64,000 nt of DNA from Chengkuizengella sp. SCS-71B (GTDB taxonomy: Bacteria > Bacillota > Bacilli > Paenibacillales > KCTC-33759), in NCBI RefSeq assembly GCF_040100845.1, contig NZ_JAZHSH010000001.1:2960501-3024500 (forward strand), written 5' to 3'. A program made the position numbers and the translations under genes. The notes below the pieces were generated by a model that was not told the origin of the DNA, did not search any database, and worked only from the letters and a program-made list of their open reading frames with translations. The first letter of the stretch is position 1; every line of letters starts with the position of its first letter. Shown here in pieces: positions 31,987-41,644 of this stretch.

Positions 31987-34098
31987 TTAATGAGACCCTA
32001 TATAATCAAAAGTATTATTCGGATGAGATGTCCATTCATTACTATTATAACTTGCTGTCCCTGAAATAATGTCCATATTTCGTACCAATGTGATGTCTTT
32101 TGCAAATTGTGTGCCCATAATTCCAATTACATCTACGATATCATTGTTATGTTTTAATGTTATAGAATCATCTCCATTAAAGGCAAGATTCGACGTCGTC
32201 ATATCTGACTCATTTAATAACGCTTGGTCTGCGCTTGAATGAGATATGACTAAAACATCTCCGTTTCGTAATATCCCACTTAAATTTATAGAAGCTGAAG
32301 TATTTGACAATTCAATAGAATAACCAGATAAATTAATATCCTGCCCTGTTCCATTATAAATTTCCAGAGACTTATTAAAACTGCTACCTTCTATATATTC
32401 TGAAAAGAATAAGCTTTCAGTAGTATTTGGACCTCCACCTATTGAAGTATGTGTTCCGATATAATCAAACGTGTTATTAGGATGTGTTGACCATTCAGCA
32501 CTATTATAGCTTGTTGTTCCCGAAGTAATGTTTTCATTTCGTACTAACGTGATATCCTTGGCAAATTGTGTACCTATTACCCCTATTACATCAACTATAT
32601 CATCATTTAGTTTTAATGTAATTGAATCGTCCCCATTAAAAGAAAGGTTGGACGTTGTCATATCTGAAACGTTCAAAAGCCTTTGATCTGCGCTTGAATG
32701 AGATATGACAAATACATCTCCTTTTTGCAATGTTCCAGTTAATGAAATGGCTGTTGATACATTAGAGAGCTCGATCTTAAAGCTGGAGAGATTGATATCT
32801 TCACCAGATCCATTATAAATTTCCAATGCTTTATTATAGCCACTCCCCTCAATATATTCAGAGAAATAAATACCATCTACTATTGAAGGGTCCGTTGGAT
32901 TTGAATCAGTGTACCCATATGAACCTTTTGCGAAACTTGAAGCATCCCACCAAATGTATCCAGCATCTGGCTGTGACCAAGGCTCGAATTCAGGTTCAGT
33001 CGAATTTTGAGGTATTTCCATATTTAATAAAGAAGTTGGTTGATCTAACTCCAAACCAGCAACTGTATCAAAACTAGAATAATTTTCTTGTATAGATAAC
33101 CAATTTATGATGTTCACAAGGAGTTTAGCATCATCTTGTTCTAAAAAGCCATTGTAAGTTTTTTTTGTCTGACCATTTTCTTCTCTAACATATTTAGGAG
33201 AGATATCCTCAACTGGTGAAGAATCTCCTATAAATGCAGCTTTACCTAAACCTAATTTAGATATCGCTGCGTATGGACCTTCCTCTAATCCACCATTATT
33301 ATAAACACCTTGATCTACTGCATGCCTCCATGCAGCATTGGTTTGTGGAAGATAAACTATTCCTTTTGCTTTTTTTGGATCTAAAATAGCTAATGTTGAT
33401 CCTGCATGCATAGCTACATTCTGAACACCTTCTGTTATTCCAAATGATTGTTCAGGACTCACTATATGATTTGCAGTTACATCACCTATAGCATTGTAAC
33501 GAAAACGAACTCCAAATTGTTCAGCAAGCCAATCAGAGCTTACCACGTTTTCCATAGCTGTCGAGTTTGCTTCCTGAATGCTCATCCCTTTTGTTGGGTC
33601 CTCCCATGCACCACGACGATAACCATTAAAAATTTCGGAAGCATCCCACCTATTTTTATTTCGATCAGCGTTGTAATGATCAGATATAAAGAAAATACTT
33701 CCTCCTTGTTGAACATATTGTATCATAGCATTTTGTTCAGAAACTTTATAAGGTATATTTGCCTCAGGGATGACAAATACATCATAAGTACTTAAATCAC
33801 TGTATGTAATAGGTGATGATTTTCTAAGTTCCTTTACATAGTAACCTTGATCAGCAATCGCATTTGCAAAATCAGAAAAAGCACCATCAATGACCCAATC
33901 CGCAGAACCAGCTGTTTGACCGTGTGTATTATCAAATAAAACAGACTTGCCATTTACTTGTCCTCTTGCTTGAATTTCTGGGGCAGGATCATCAGGTCCT
34001 TCAGCAAAGCTTTGTACAGTCGCAAATAAAAGAGAAAACAATAAACTAAAAATAATCATTACGGAGTACCACTTTTTTTCCTTTGATTGAAAAAACAT
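31987..34098 (-). CDS. Secreted protein with two lamin-tail domains
   Basis: 703 aa from ATG 34098 (GGGAG upstream). Signal peptide ends about 'QSFAEG'. N-terminal ~45-350 resembles a gatase/DUF4350-like domain ('VLFDNTHGQTAGSADWVIDG', 'DVFVIPEANIPYK', 'GGSIFFISDHYNADR'). Two tandem lamin-tail domains follow (~420-555 and ~570-703), each starting 'FFSEYIEGSxxNKxLEIYNG' and ending 'TFDYIG'. They are nearly identical, so a recent duplication. Lamin-tail domains occur in secreted nucleases and DNA-binding surface proteins; no nuclease motif is seen. Confidence 0.8.
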   Translation of the reverse strand: MFFQSKEKKWYSVMIIFSLLFSLLFATVQSFAEGPDDPAPEIQARGQVNGKSVLFDNTHGQTAGSADWVIDGAFSDFANAIADQGYYVKELRKSSPITYSDLSTYDVFVIPEANIPYKVSEQNAMIQYVQQGGSIFFISDHYNADRNKNRWDASEIFNGYRRGAWEDPTKGMSIQEANSTAMENVVSSDWLAEQFGVRFRYNAIGDVTANHIVSPEQSFGITEGVQNVAMHAGSTLAILDPKKAKGIVYLPQTNAAWRHAVDQGVYNNGGLEEGPYAAISKLGLGKAAFIGDSSPVEDISPKYVREENGQTKKTYNGFLEQDDAKLLVNIINWLSIQENYSSFDTVAGLELDQPTSLLNMEIPQNSTEPEFEPWSQPDAGYIWWDASSFAKGSYGYTDSNPTDPSIVDGIYFSEYIEGSGYNKALEIYNGSGEDINLSSFKIELSNVSTAISLTGTLQKGDVFVISHSSADQRLLNVSDMTTSNLSFNGDDSITLKLNDDIVDVIGVIGTQFAKDITLVRNENITSGTTSYNSAEWSTHPNNTFDYIGTHTSIGGGPNTTESLFFSEYIEGSSFNKSLEIYNGTGQDINLSGYSIELSNTSASINLSGILRNGDVLVISHSSADQALLNESDMTTSNLAFNGDDSITLKHNNDIVDVIGIMGTQFAKDITLVRNMDIISGTASYNSNEWTSHPNNTFDYIGSH

Positions 34099-34317
34099 AA
34101 AACACTCTCCCATAAATTATATTTTTGATCAGAACATAAACAATCTCTGACCTTCTATTTGAATGTATCAAAAATTGATCAGAAATGCATAGATAATTTT
34201 CCCAATTGTAAATTTTTTTTAAGTAGTAATTCTTTTTTGAGGATCCGATTCAACCTGAGCTTCTAGCTTGAAAATTAGAAGTGTTTAAAAAATTTATAAA
34301 TATTTTTAAAGTGCAAA

Positions 34318-34351
34318 AAAATCCCTGCTAGTTAATACCAGCAGGGATTTT
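34318..34351. terminator. Terminator of the cold-shock gene
   Basis: AAAATCCCTGCT / AGCAGGGATTTT stem with T tracts on both strands, ~70 nt after the csp stop. Confidence 0.85.
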
Positions 34352-34418
34352 CATTTAATTGTTGTAAACGTTAGATTTGAAATAAATATGCTTAAAAGCG
34401 ATTATTCGCTTTATTTCT

Positions 34419-34619
34419 TTATTTTTTTACTACGTTAACAGCTTGTGGTCCACGGTTACCTTCTTCTACGTCGAAAGAAACTGCTTGACCTTCTTCTAAA
34501 GTTTTGAAACCTTCACCAGTGATAGCTGAGAAATGTACGAAAACATCATCTCCACCTTCAACTTCGATAAAACCGAAACCTTTGTCAGCATTAAACCATT
34601 TTACAGTACCGTTTTGCAT
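34419..34619 (-). CDS. cspA: Cold-shock protein
   Basis: 66 aa OB-fold. RNP1 'KGFGFIEV' and RNP2 'VFVHFSAI' present, along with '[11 protein letters not shown]'. An RNA chaperone that relieves RNA structure in the cold. AGGAGGA precedes the ATG. The long ~200-nt AT-rich upstream region fits a csp 5' leader. Monocistronic. Confidence 0.95.
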   Translation of the reverse strand: MQNGTVKWFNADKGFGFIEVEGGDDVFVHFSAITGEGFKTLEEGQAVSFDVEEGNRGPQAVNVVKK

Positions 34620-34860
34620 TTAAAAAATCCTCCTAAATATACCTTAAGTACATATTCATAATTAATCATTTTACCTATATAAAACGTTTAAAAAGCTGCA
34701 ACTTTTAAGAAGATTCAACTCTGCTTTCTCCTTAAAAGTTACAGCTAAATTAAATCTGTATTATATTTGTAAATGATTTAAATTAACTATACCACTTAAT
34801 GAATTTAAAAGCAAACTTATTTGAAGTGTAAACTTCTTTAATATTATAAAATCTTAAAAG

Positions 34861-34904
34861 AATAAGTCAGCTTCCACATAACTAGAAGCTGACTTTTATT
34901 TTTG
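34861..34904 (-). terminator. Terminator of the CNNM/CorC gene
   Basis: AAGTCAGCTTC / GAAGCTGACTT 11-bp stem, 10-nt loop and T-rich tail, 20 nt past the stop. Confidence 0.85.
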
Positions 34905-34921
34905 GAATTTAACATAACTAG

Positions 34922-36226
34922 TTATTTCTCTTCTTTGTCTGAAGAACTTTTTCTTACTTCAACTTTCTTCACTTGATGCCCATCATGCTCGACGATTTTA
35001 AAATCATAGCTGCCTTTTTTTATAACAATTCCATCTTCAATTTCATCAGCTTCAGACAAAACCCAACCACCAATGGTATCTAAATCTGTATTTCTTATAT
35101 TTAAATTATATAATTCATTTACATCTTCAATTAAAACTTTTCCATCTAATATTGCACTTGTTTCATTAATTTTATTAATGTTTGGTTGTTCATTTACATC
35201 AAATTCGTCACGAATTTCCCCTACAATTTCCTCTAATATATCTTCAACAGTGACTAAGCCAGCAGTACCTCCATATTCATCTACAAGAATAGCCATATGC
35301 ATTCTTTCTTTTTGTAATTTAGCTAATAAATCCTTAATGGGTATCGTCTCAATTACTTGGATAATTGGACGAATATAATGATCAAGTTTCTCTTGTTTAC
35401 CATTTATATAATCTCCAAAGATCTCCTTCACATTCACCATTCCGATGATTTGATCTTTATCCTTTATAGCAACGGGATACCTTGTATATTTTTCTTTATT
35501 TATAATCGCTAAATTTTCTTTCACATCATTGTTTTTAAAAATAACGCTGATCTCAGTTCTTGGGATCATAATTTCTTTTGCAAGTCGATCATCAAATTCA
35601 AAAATATTATTTACATATTGGAGTTCAGATTGATTGATTTCACCACTTTTGTAACTTTCAGATAAAATAAGACGCAGTTCCTCTTCAGTGTGAGCTAGTT
35701 CATGCTCAGATGCTGGTTTAATACCAAATAATCTTGTAAATACTCTAGCTGAGCCATTTAAAACCCAAATAAAAGGATACATCATAGCGTTAAATAATAT
35801 CAAAGGTCTTGCTAACATCAAACTAACTCTTTCAGCTTTTTGAATAGCAACGGTCTTTGGTGCAAGCTCACCAAGTACGACATGTAAAAAAGTAATGATA
35901 CTAAAAGCAATAATGAAGGATAAGGTTGAAGTGACTGTCTCTGATAAATCAAAATACTCAAATACAGGGAGTAACAAATGTTCTACTGTAGGTTCACCAA
36001 TCCAACCTAACCCTAGAGAAGTGATTGTAATCCCAAGCTGCGCCCCAGATAAATAACCATCAAGATTGTTGATTACTTTTCTCACTGCTTTCGCATTTTT
36101 ATTCCCTTCTCTTACTAAAGCATCAATTCTTGTACTTCTTACTTTGACTATTGCAAATTCTACTGCGACAAAAAAAGCTGTAAAAAATATAAGTAATGCT
36201 ACGATCAATAAATTAAAATAATCCAA
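34922..36226 (-). CDS. CNNM/CorC-family transporter (HlyC/CorC, DUF21-CBS)
   Basis: 434 aa from TTG 36226. CNNM domain 1-~190 with 3-4 membrane segments ('LLIVALLIFFTAFFVAVEFA', 'GWIGEPTVEHLL', 'VVLGELAPKTVAIQKAE'). Two CBS domains ~215-335 ('EIMIPRTEISVIF', 'MAILVDEYGGTAGLVTVEDI'). C-terminal CorC_HlyC domain ~350-430. The family includes magnesium exporter MpfA of B. subtilis, and Mg2+/Co2+ efflux is the likely role. A hairpin with a U tract ends at the start codon (see below). Confidence 0.9.
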   Translation of the reverse strand: MDYFNLLIVALLIFFTAFFVAVEFAIVKVRSTRIDALVREGNKNAKAVRKVINNLDGYLSGAQLGITITSLGLGWIGEPTVEHLLLPVFEYFDLSETVTSTLSFIIAFSIITFLHVVLGELAPKTVAIQKAERVSLMLARPLILFNAMMYPFIWVLNGSARVFTRLFGIKPASEHELAHTEEELRLILSESYKSGEINQSELQYVNNIFEFDDRLAKEIMIPRTEISVIFKNNDVKENLAIINKEKYTRYPVAIKDKDQIIGMVNVKEIFGDYINGKQEKLDHYIRPIIQVIETIPIKDLLAKLQKERMHMAILVDEYGGTAGLVTVEDILEEIVGEIRDEFDVNEQPNINKINETSAILDGKVLIEDVNELYNLNIRNTDLDTIGGWVLSEADEIEDGIVIKKGSYDFKIVEHDGHQVKKVEVRKSSSDKEEK

Positions 36227-36270
36227 AAAAGTACCTTACACCTTTAAAGGGTAAGGTTTCACCTCCTGAT
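36227..36270 (-). promoter_or_regulatory. Leader hairpin directly before the CNNM/CorC start
   Basis: Minus strand: GGAGGTGAA, then ACCTTAC / GTAAGGT enclosing CCTTTAAAGG, then a T6 run that merges into the TTG start. It resembles a terminator or ribosome-occluding hairpin and may control this gene by attenuation. Not a known metal riboswitch by eye. Confidence 0.4.
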
Positions 36271-36396
36271 TCAATTTGAGAAGATTATATAAATAATCAG
36301 ATATATTCTATTTTATCAAAAATTACATTAAGTTGCACTTTCTGATTAAGATAATTCACACTCATTCTAATTCAGCTTGATTAATCACATTATTTC

Positions 36397-36939
36397 TCAC
36401 TTAATAATTTCCGTATGAAAACATAACTTTGCATGCTCTAAAAATAATTCTTGATGTTTGGTAAATGTCGCTGTTCCTCTGCTATGAATAACAGTTTTAA
36501 ATCCATTTGCATCCGCCCCTGCTAACGTTAAGAAATCACATGTATCAGTACATACACCTGTAATATGAACCTTCTCCACATTCCAACCATTTAATATCAC
36601 TTTTAAATCTGTACCATGGAATGCATTATAATTTTCCTTTGGCACGTAAAAAAGTCTTTTGTTGTTTTTATTTTGTTCATACCAATTTCCTAAGTCTCCA
36701 TATAACTTCTGACCCCAACTACCTACAACGTTATGCGCTGGCCATAATTCAAAGTGTTTATCATTTTTTTGATGAGCATCCATTGTGATAACTACTAAAC
36801 CTTCTTGATCTAAAAAAGTCTGAGCTATTTCCATAATATAAGGTACAATTTTCTGTGCAGCTACACCCGCGGATAACGCTCCATTTTTATGTACAAAATC
36901 ATTACTCATGTCCACTATAAGTAAAGCTTCGCTTTTCAT
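36397..36939 (-). CDS. Isochorismatase-family cysteine hydrolase (nicotinamidase-like)
   Basis: 180 aa. Catalytic triad candidates: Asp in 'ALLIVDMSNDFV', Lys in the mid-region ('YVPKENYNAF') and Cys in 'HITGVCTDTCDFLTLAG'. Metal-site pattern 'DAHQKNDKHFELWPAH' fits nicotinamidases, which convert nicotinamide to nicotinate. ATG 36939 follows GGAGGG. Monocistronic. Other amidase substrates are possible. Confidence 0.85.
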   Translation of the reverse strand: MKSEALLIVDMSNDFVHKNGALSAGVAAQKIVPYIMEIAQTFLDQEGLVVITMDAHQKNDKHFELWPAHNVVGSWGQKLYGDLGNWYEQNKNNKRLFYVPKENYNAFHGTDLKVILNGWNVEKVHITGVCTDTCDFLTLAGADANGFKTVIHSRGTATFTKHQELFLEHAKLCFHTEIIK

Positions 36940-37212
36940 CACAAACCCTCCTACCTCATTTTGAAATAATAGAACAATAATCCTTAAACAACAGATTATA
37001 TAGAAATAAATAAGGAAAAATTCACTTATTGGAGACTTTTAGAGGATGTCGTGGAGCCAAGTAAGTGATAAAATTGCTATATTAAGTGTAATAATTTAAT
37101 TATTCCATATTTTAGCATGATTAAAAAGGTTAAACTTTATGAAATTATGAAAAGATTTTGTTAATTGATAATTATATGAATGATTTACAGGTTCAATGAA
37201 AGGAAGTTTATT

Positions 37213-39000
37213 ATGGAACGTTTGATATATGAGAAACTAAAAGATGTATATGGATATACTTCATTTAAACAAGGGCAGCAGGAAATAGTTGAAAGTATAT
37301 TACAAAAAAAAGACTCTGTCGCCATCATGCCAACAGGAAGCGGCAAATCATTATGTTATCAGTTACCAGCTCTTATTTTTGAGGGGACAACCTTTGTTAT
37401 CTCTCCATTAATTTCGTTAATGAAGGATCAAGTAGATACTTTAAACACGATGGGAGTATCTAGTACATATATTAATAGCTCTGTTTCAAGGAAAGAAATG
37501 AACAATCGTCTGATGAATATTTCACATCAAAAATATAAACTCGTATATATCGCACCAGAGAGGTTAGATTCAGAAGTATTTATAGAGCGACTTCAAAACA
37601 TTCATATTCCTTTAATTGCTATAGATGAAGCACATTGTATTTCACAGTGGGGGCATGATTTTAGACCAAGTTATATGAACATCTATCAACTGATTCGCAA
37701 ATTACCAAAGAAACCAGTTATCGCAGCATTTACGGCTACAGCAACAAATAAAGTTGAAGCAGATATTATAAGCAACTTAAGACTACAGAAACCGAATATT
37801 ACGAAAACGGGCTATGCTAGAAATAATCTTTCCTTTTCCGTTCTAAAAGGGGTTAATAAGCAGGACTTTTTACAAAACTATTTGAAGGATCGTACCGAGG
37901 AATCTGGAGTGATTTACGCATCTACTCGTAAAGAAGTAGATCAATGTTACGAAAATCTTAAGAAATTGGGCTTTAGTGTAGAAAAATATCATGCTGGATT
38001 AACGGAAAAAGTACGAAAATCAAATCAAGATCATTTTTTATATGATGACATTAAAATCATAATCGCTACAAATGCTTTTGGTATGGGAATTGATAAATCA
38101 AATGTCCGTTTTGTCATTCATTTAAATTTACCAAAAAATATTGAGTCTTATTATCAAGAAGCTGGAAGAGCTGGTAGGGATGGAGAACCCGGTGAATGTA
38201 TTTTATTATTTTCACCTCAAGATATCATTACACAAAAATATTTGATTGAACAATCTGAAAAGGATGACAATTATAAAGCAAAAGAATATAGTCAGTTACA
38301 GCAAATGATCGATTATTGCCATACAAGTAACTGTTTACAACAACATATCGTTCGTTATTTTGGAGATCAAACTTATGATATTTGTCATAAATGTAGCAAC
38401 TGTAAAGATGATCGAGAATTAACTGACATCACAAATGATGCCTTAAAGGTAATTTCTTGTGTAAAAAGAATGAGAGAAAGATTTGGGGTCACTTTAACTG
38501 CTAAGGTTTTAAAAGGGTCTGCTGACAGTAAAGTAAAACAATTTAAATTTGATCAATTATCCACATACGGTTTGATGAAAGAAAAAAAGGAAAAAGAAGT
38601 CATACAACTTATCCAATTACTTATCGCAGATGGTTTTCTTGAATTGACTGAAAGTAAATTTCCTATAGTCAAGTTAAACAATAAATCCATACAGGTACTG
38701 AAAGGAGAAGAAAAAGTATTTCAAAAAGTACAGATCATTGCAAAAAAAGAAGTTTCCTTCAATTATGACAAAGATTTGTTCGAAGTTCTGAGGAGTTTAC
38801 GAAAACAAATTGCAGATGAAGAAAATCTTCCACCATTCACAATTTTCCATGATGCTTCATTGGTGGAAATGTGTGAGGTACGCCCTAATAATGAGGCTGC
38901 ATTTTTAGCAATAAAAGGTGTAGGACAGGCAAAGTTTCAAAAATATGGGGAGAGGTTTATTAAATGTTTAGCTGATTTTCAAGATTCAATAACAGGGTAA
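37213..39000 (+). CDS. recQ: ATP-dependent DNA helicase RecQ
   Basis: 595 aa from ATG 37213 (GAAAGGAAG upstream). Walker A 'MPTGSGKSLC', DEAH box 'IDEAHCISQWGHDFRP', motif III 'AFTATAT', motif VI 'QEAGRAGRDGEPG'. RecQ zinc site Cys set ('CHTSNC', 'CHKCSNC'), RQC domain, and C-terminal HRDC (~520-595). Unwinds DNA 3'-5' in recombination repair. Standard length and order. Confidence 0.95.
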   Translation: MERLIYEKLKDVYGYTSFKQGQQEIVESILQKKDSVAIMPTGSGKSLCYQLPALIFEGTTFVISPLISLMKDQVDTLNTMGVSSTYINSSVSRKEMNNRLMNISHQKYKLVYIAPERLDSEVFIERLQNIHIPLIAIDEAHCISQWGHDFRPSYMNIYQLIRKLPKKPVIAAFTATATNKVEADIISNLRLQKPNITKTGYARNNLSFSVLKGVNKQDFLQNYLKDRTEESGVIYASTRKEVDQCYENLKKLGFSVEKYHAGLTEKVRKSNQDHFLYDDIKIIIATNAFGMGIDKSNVRFVIHLNLPKNIESYYQEAGRAGRDGEPGECILLFSPQDIITQKYLIEQSEKDDNYKAKEYSQLQQMIDYCHTSNCLQQHIVRYFGDQTYDICHKCSNCKDDRELTDITNDALKVISCVKRMRERFGVTLTAKVLKGSADSKVKQFKFDQLSTYGLMKEKKEKEVIQLIQLLIADGFLELTESKFPIVKLNNKSIQVLKGEEKVFQKVQIIAKKEVSFNYDKDLFEVLRSLRKQIADEENLPPFTIFHDASLVEMCEVRPNNEAAFLAIKGVGQAKFQKYGERFIKCLADFQDSITG

Positions 39001-39006
39001 AAAATA

Positions 39007-39078
39007 ACCCGCAAAAGTAAACTATAACTTTGAAATCCATTTATAAAACTAGTTTAAAAACTTTTGCGGGGCTTTCTT
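39007..39078 (+). terminator. Terminator of recQ
   Basis: CCCGCAAAAGT pairs with ACTTTTGCGGG across a ~45-nt loop, followed by GCTTTCTT. Confidence 0.6.
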
Positions 39079-39375
39079 AATTTATTAAGCATTCCATTTT
39101 TTCTAACACGTGAACCCAAAAATACTTTTCAGGGTTGAATTTTAATGTTTGTCGCATCTTCATCTGTCATATCTTTATTAGCTTGTTGAAATACATTTTT
39201 GATTCGATAATTTTGACCGTCTAATGTTTAATATCTCTCCAACTTCAGCATATTTACCATGCCTTCTAACTGTCGTTTTTTTACCTGTCACTATTTTATC
39301 AATCTCTTCTTGTACTATTACTAAATGATCAATTGTAAGCTGCATTTCCGGTTTATGCCCATTCAACTCTATCAC
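39077..39375 (-). pseudogene. ASCH-domain-like protein gene with two frameshifts
   Basis: The first frame reads 'NGHKPEMQLTIDHLVIVQEE' and 'GKKTTVRRHGKYAEVGEIL'. It then shifts to 'LDGQNYRIKNVFQQANKDMT', and shifts again to 'RQTLKFNPEKYFWVHVLEKM' before a stop at 39077. Joined, these give a complete small ASCH-like protein (~97 aa). ASCH proteins bind RNA or modified nucleosides. Either decayed or affected by sequencing errors in homopolymers. Confidence 0.65.
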
Positions 39376-39392
39376 CTCATAATTAGTTCATA

Positions 39393-39908
39393 TTATTTGT
39401 TATTTAATGTAGCTAAGTAAATTTTACTAGCTAAATCCTCAGACGTTGTAGGTCCAATTATTTTTTCTAGTAAGATCCCTTCTGGAGTAATAATAAATGT
39501 TTCCGGTTGTCCTCTAACACCATAATATTGTGAAACCTTATCATCTTTATCCATTAAGTAGGTTGTTGTAGAATCATACTCCTCTTTAAATTCTAGAATT
39601 CTATTCTTCGGCTCACTACGATCAATAATGAGAAGTGGATATTCCTCTCCATATTTTTGATGAAATTTTTCTAATTCTGGTTCCTCATCTTGGCAAGGAA
39701 AACACCATGTTGCAAAAAAGTTTAGAACAACATACTGACCTTTAAAATCAGATAACCTATAAATTTCATCATCTGTACTGTACAACTTAAAATCATAGGC
39801 AACCTCGCCTATTTCTGGCACCTCAACACCTCTAAGCCCATTTGCTAGGATATACAATACACCAACAACAGAAATGATAATAACCCACCATATTCCATTC
39901 TTATTCAA
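39393..39908 (-). CDS. resA: Thioredoxin-like protein of cytochrome c maturation (ResA/CcmG type)
   Basis: 171 aa. N-terminal membrane anchor (~6-24), then an AhpC/TSA-like thioredoxin fold. Active site CFPC in 'LNFFATWCFPCQDEEPELEK' and cis-Pro region 'RGQPETFIITPEG'. It reduces apocytochrome Cys pairs outside the membrane before haem ligation. Last gene of the nrf-ccm block. Confidence 0.88.
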   Translation of the reverse strand: MNKNGIWWVIIISVVGVLYILANGLRGVEVPEIGEVAYDFKLYSTDDEIYRLSDFKGQYVVLNFFATWCFPCQDEEPELEKFHQKYGEEYPLLIIDRSEPKNRILEFKEEYDSTTTYLMDKDDKVSQYYGVRGQPETFIITPEGILLEKIIGPTTSEDLASKIYLATLNNK

Positions 39909-39955
39909 GTTAACCCCTTCCTTCAGTAAAACATTGAATCCATTAATTTAAATAA

Positions 39956-40087
39956 TTATTTACTATTTTCAAGCTCTCTAATGAATTCAATTTCTTTATT
40001 TATCTTTTGCTGACGTTTACCTAAAATCATCAAATAACCTGATAATAAAATCCAGATTACCATATAAGCAACAAATAAATAGCTCAC
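39956..40087 (-). CDS. ccmD: CcmD-like haem exporter subunit, 43 aa
   Basis: GTG 40087 follows GAGGAGGG. One N-terminal membrane helix ('LFVAYMVIWILLSGYLMI') and a basic/charged tail ('KRQQKINKEIEFIREL'), the CcmD layout. It lies between ccmC and the thioredoxin gene, the usual place. CcmD helps release holo-CcmE. Confidence 0.8.
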   Translation of the reverse strand: MSYLFVAYMVIWILLSGYLMILGKRQQKINKEIEFIRELENSK

Positions 40088-40277
40088 TTTTAACCCTCCT
40101 CAAATAAATGTAAGTTGTATCGCTTTGAATTTTTTCTATTAAATAATGCATTTGTGGCATAGAAAATTTATTTCATTAACTTTTCTTGTTTATAGGATAG
40201 GAAAGTATTATTATTTCATACTTGTATCCTCAAGAAAATCAACCTCTAAAGAAGGATTCGACGACATCTTCGAAAGG

Positions 40278-40955
40278 TCATCGATATGTGATTTTCTTAT
40301 AATTTTCAACTGCTAGTTTTGTTTTTTCGATGTAAATCCCCTTTTGTAGTAATACGATATAAAGCAATGTGATCACACCAAGACAAAAAAGGAGAGTGGC
40401 TAACATTTCTCCTTCAATCCCACCTCCTGATTGATTTGGAGCATCACCAAATACAATCGGATGAAGTTTGGAATTCCACCACCTAATCGCCATAAATACG
40501 ATAGGTACATCAATAAAGCTAATAATTCCAAAAACAGCAGCCAATCTTGCCTTTTTCTCCCATGCTCCATCCATACGTCGAATAAAAATGTACGCTAAAT
40601 AAAGGAAAAACAAAATGAATGTGGTTGTTAAACGAGGTTCCCATGTCCACCATGTATTCCAAGCACTTCTACCCCAAATAGGACCCGTTGTTAACACAAT
40701 CGCAGTAAACAAAACGCCTATTTCTGCTGAAATACCAGCGATCATATCATAAGACCGTTTTCTCTTTATTAAAAACAGGATACTGTATACAAACACAACA
40801 CCAAATGCAAGAAATGCCACCCAAGCTGATCCAACATGAAAATAAAAGATTTTTTGTACATTCCCCATTACTTTCTCTATTGGTGACCAGATAAACACTA
40901 AATAAAGTGCAGCACTCATTAAAATAATGAGAATCCAAACCAAAGATCGATGCAT
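40278..40955 (-). CDS. ccmC: Haem exporter protein CcmC
   Basis: 225 aa with six membrane helices. WWD-like haem-handling motif between helices 3 and 4: 'GRSAWNTWWTWEPRLTTTF' (Glu where most CcmC have Asp). External His residues in 'FYFHVGSAW' and 'NSKLHPIVFGD' flank it as haem ligands. Loads haem onto CcmE. Confidence 0.93.
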   Translation of the reverse strand: MHRSLVWILIILMSAALYLVFIWSPIEKVMGNVQKIFYFHVGSAWVAFLAFGVVFVYSILFLIKRKRSYDMIAGISAEIGVLFTAIVLTTGPIWGRSAWNTWWTWEPRLTTTFILFFLYLAYIFIRRMDGAWEKKARLAAVFGIISFIDVPIVFMAIRWWNSKLHPIVFGDAPNQSGGGIEGEMLATLLFCLGVITLLYIVLLQKGIYIEKTKLAVENYKKITYR

Positions 40956-40960
40956 TTTTA

Positions 40961-41644
40961 TTACACCTCCATTATGAATTCAAATAAAAAGAAACAAAAC
41001 ACAAAAAATAATAAATCGTATCCTGCCATTAAGCTGATCCAAGAGAATAAACTTTCAATTTCTTCTACATCTATTAATAAGATTCGAGTAGATTGCACAG
41101 CTGCAATCACAATTGGACTAATTACAGGAAACAATATGATCGGCAGCAACATTTCACTGCTTCGTGAATTTGCCGAAAGTGCTGCTAAAAAAGTACCAAC
41201 ACAAATGAATCCTACACTGCCTAGAAATAAAACAAGCACAAACAATAATATATTTCCATTCATTTTGTATTCAAACAAAATAAATAATAGGGGAATCGTA
41301 ATTATTTGCACAAACAAAACAATAATAAAATTTGAGAGAAATTTCCCTAAATATATACTAGATGGATCAATTGGGGAAACAATTAATCCGTGTAAACTAT
41401 CATTATATTGCTCTGATATAAATGATCGATTCAAACCTAGAATTCCAGCAAATATCGTAATCACCCATATCATGCCTGGAATAACTGCCCTAACAGTGTT
41501 ATTCGTAGGATCAAAAGCAAAGCTGAAAGTAACGATGACAAGACCTGAAAAGATTAACATTGTACTTAAAACTTGTTTTGTCCTCCACTCCGCATATAAA
41601 TCCTTCCAGGTGATAGCTAATGCTGAAATTATTAAATCTCTCAT
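40961..41644 (-). CDS. ccmB: Haem exporter permease CcmB
   Basis: 227 aa with six predicted helices. Family features 'AITWKDLYAEWRTKQVLSTM', 'ITIFAGILGLNRSFISEQYN' and 'FLGSVGFICVGTFLAALSAN'. Partner of CcmA in the ABC complex that, with CcmC and CcmD, releases haem-loaded CcmE. Coupled to ccmA by a 4-nt overlap. Confidence 0.93.
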   Translation of the reverse strand: MRDLIISALAITWKDLYAEWRTKQVLSTMLIFSGLVIVTFSFAFDPTNNTVRAVIPGMIWVITIFAGILGLNRSFISEQYNDSLHGLIVSPIDPSSIYLGKFLSNFIIVLFVQIITIPLLFILFEYKMNGNILLFVLVLFLGSVGFICVGTFLAALSANSRSSEMLLPIILFPVISPIVIAAVQSTRILLIDVEEIESLFSWISLMAGYDLLFFVFCFFLFEFIMEV

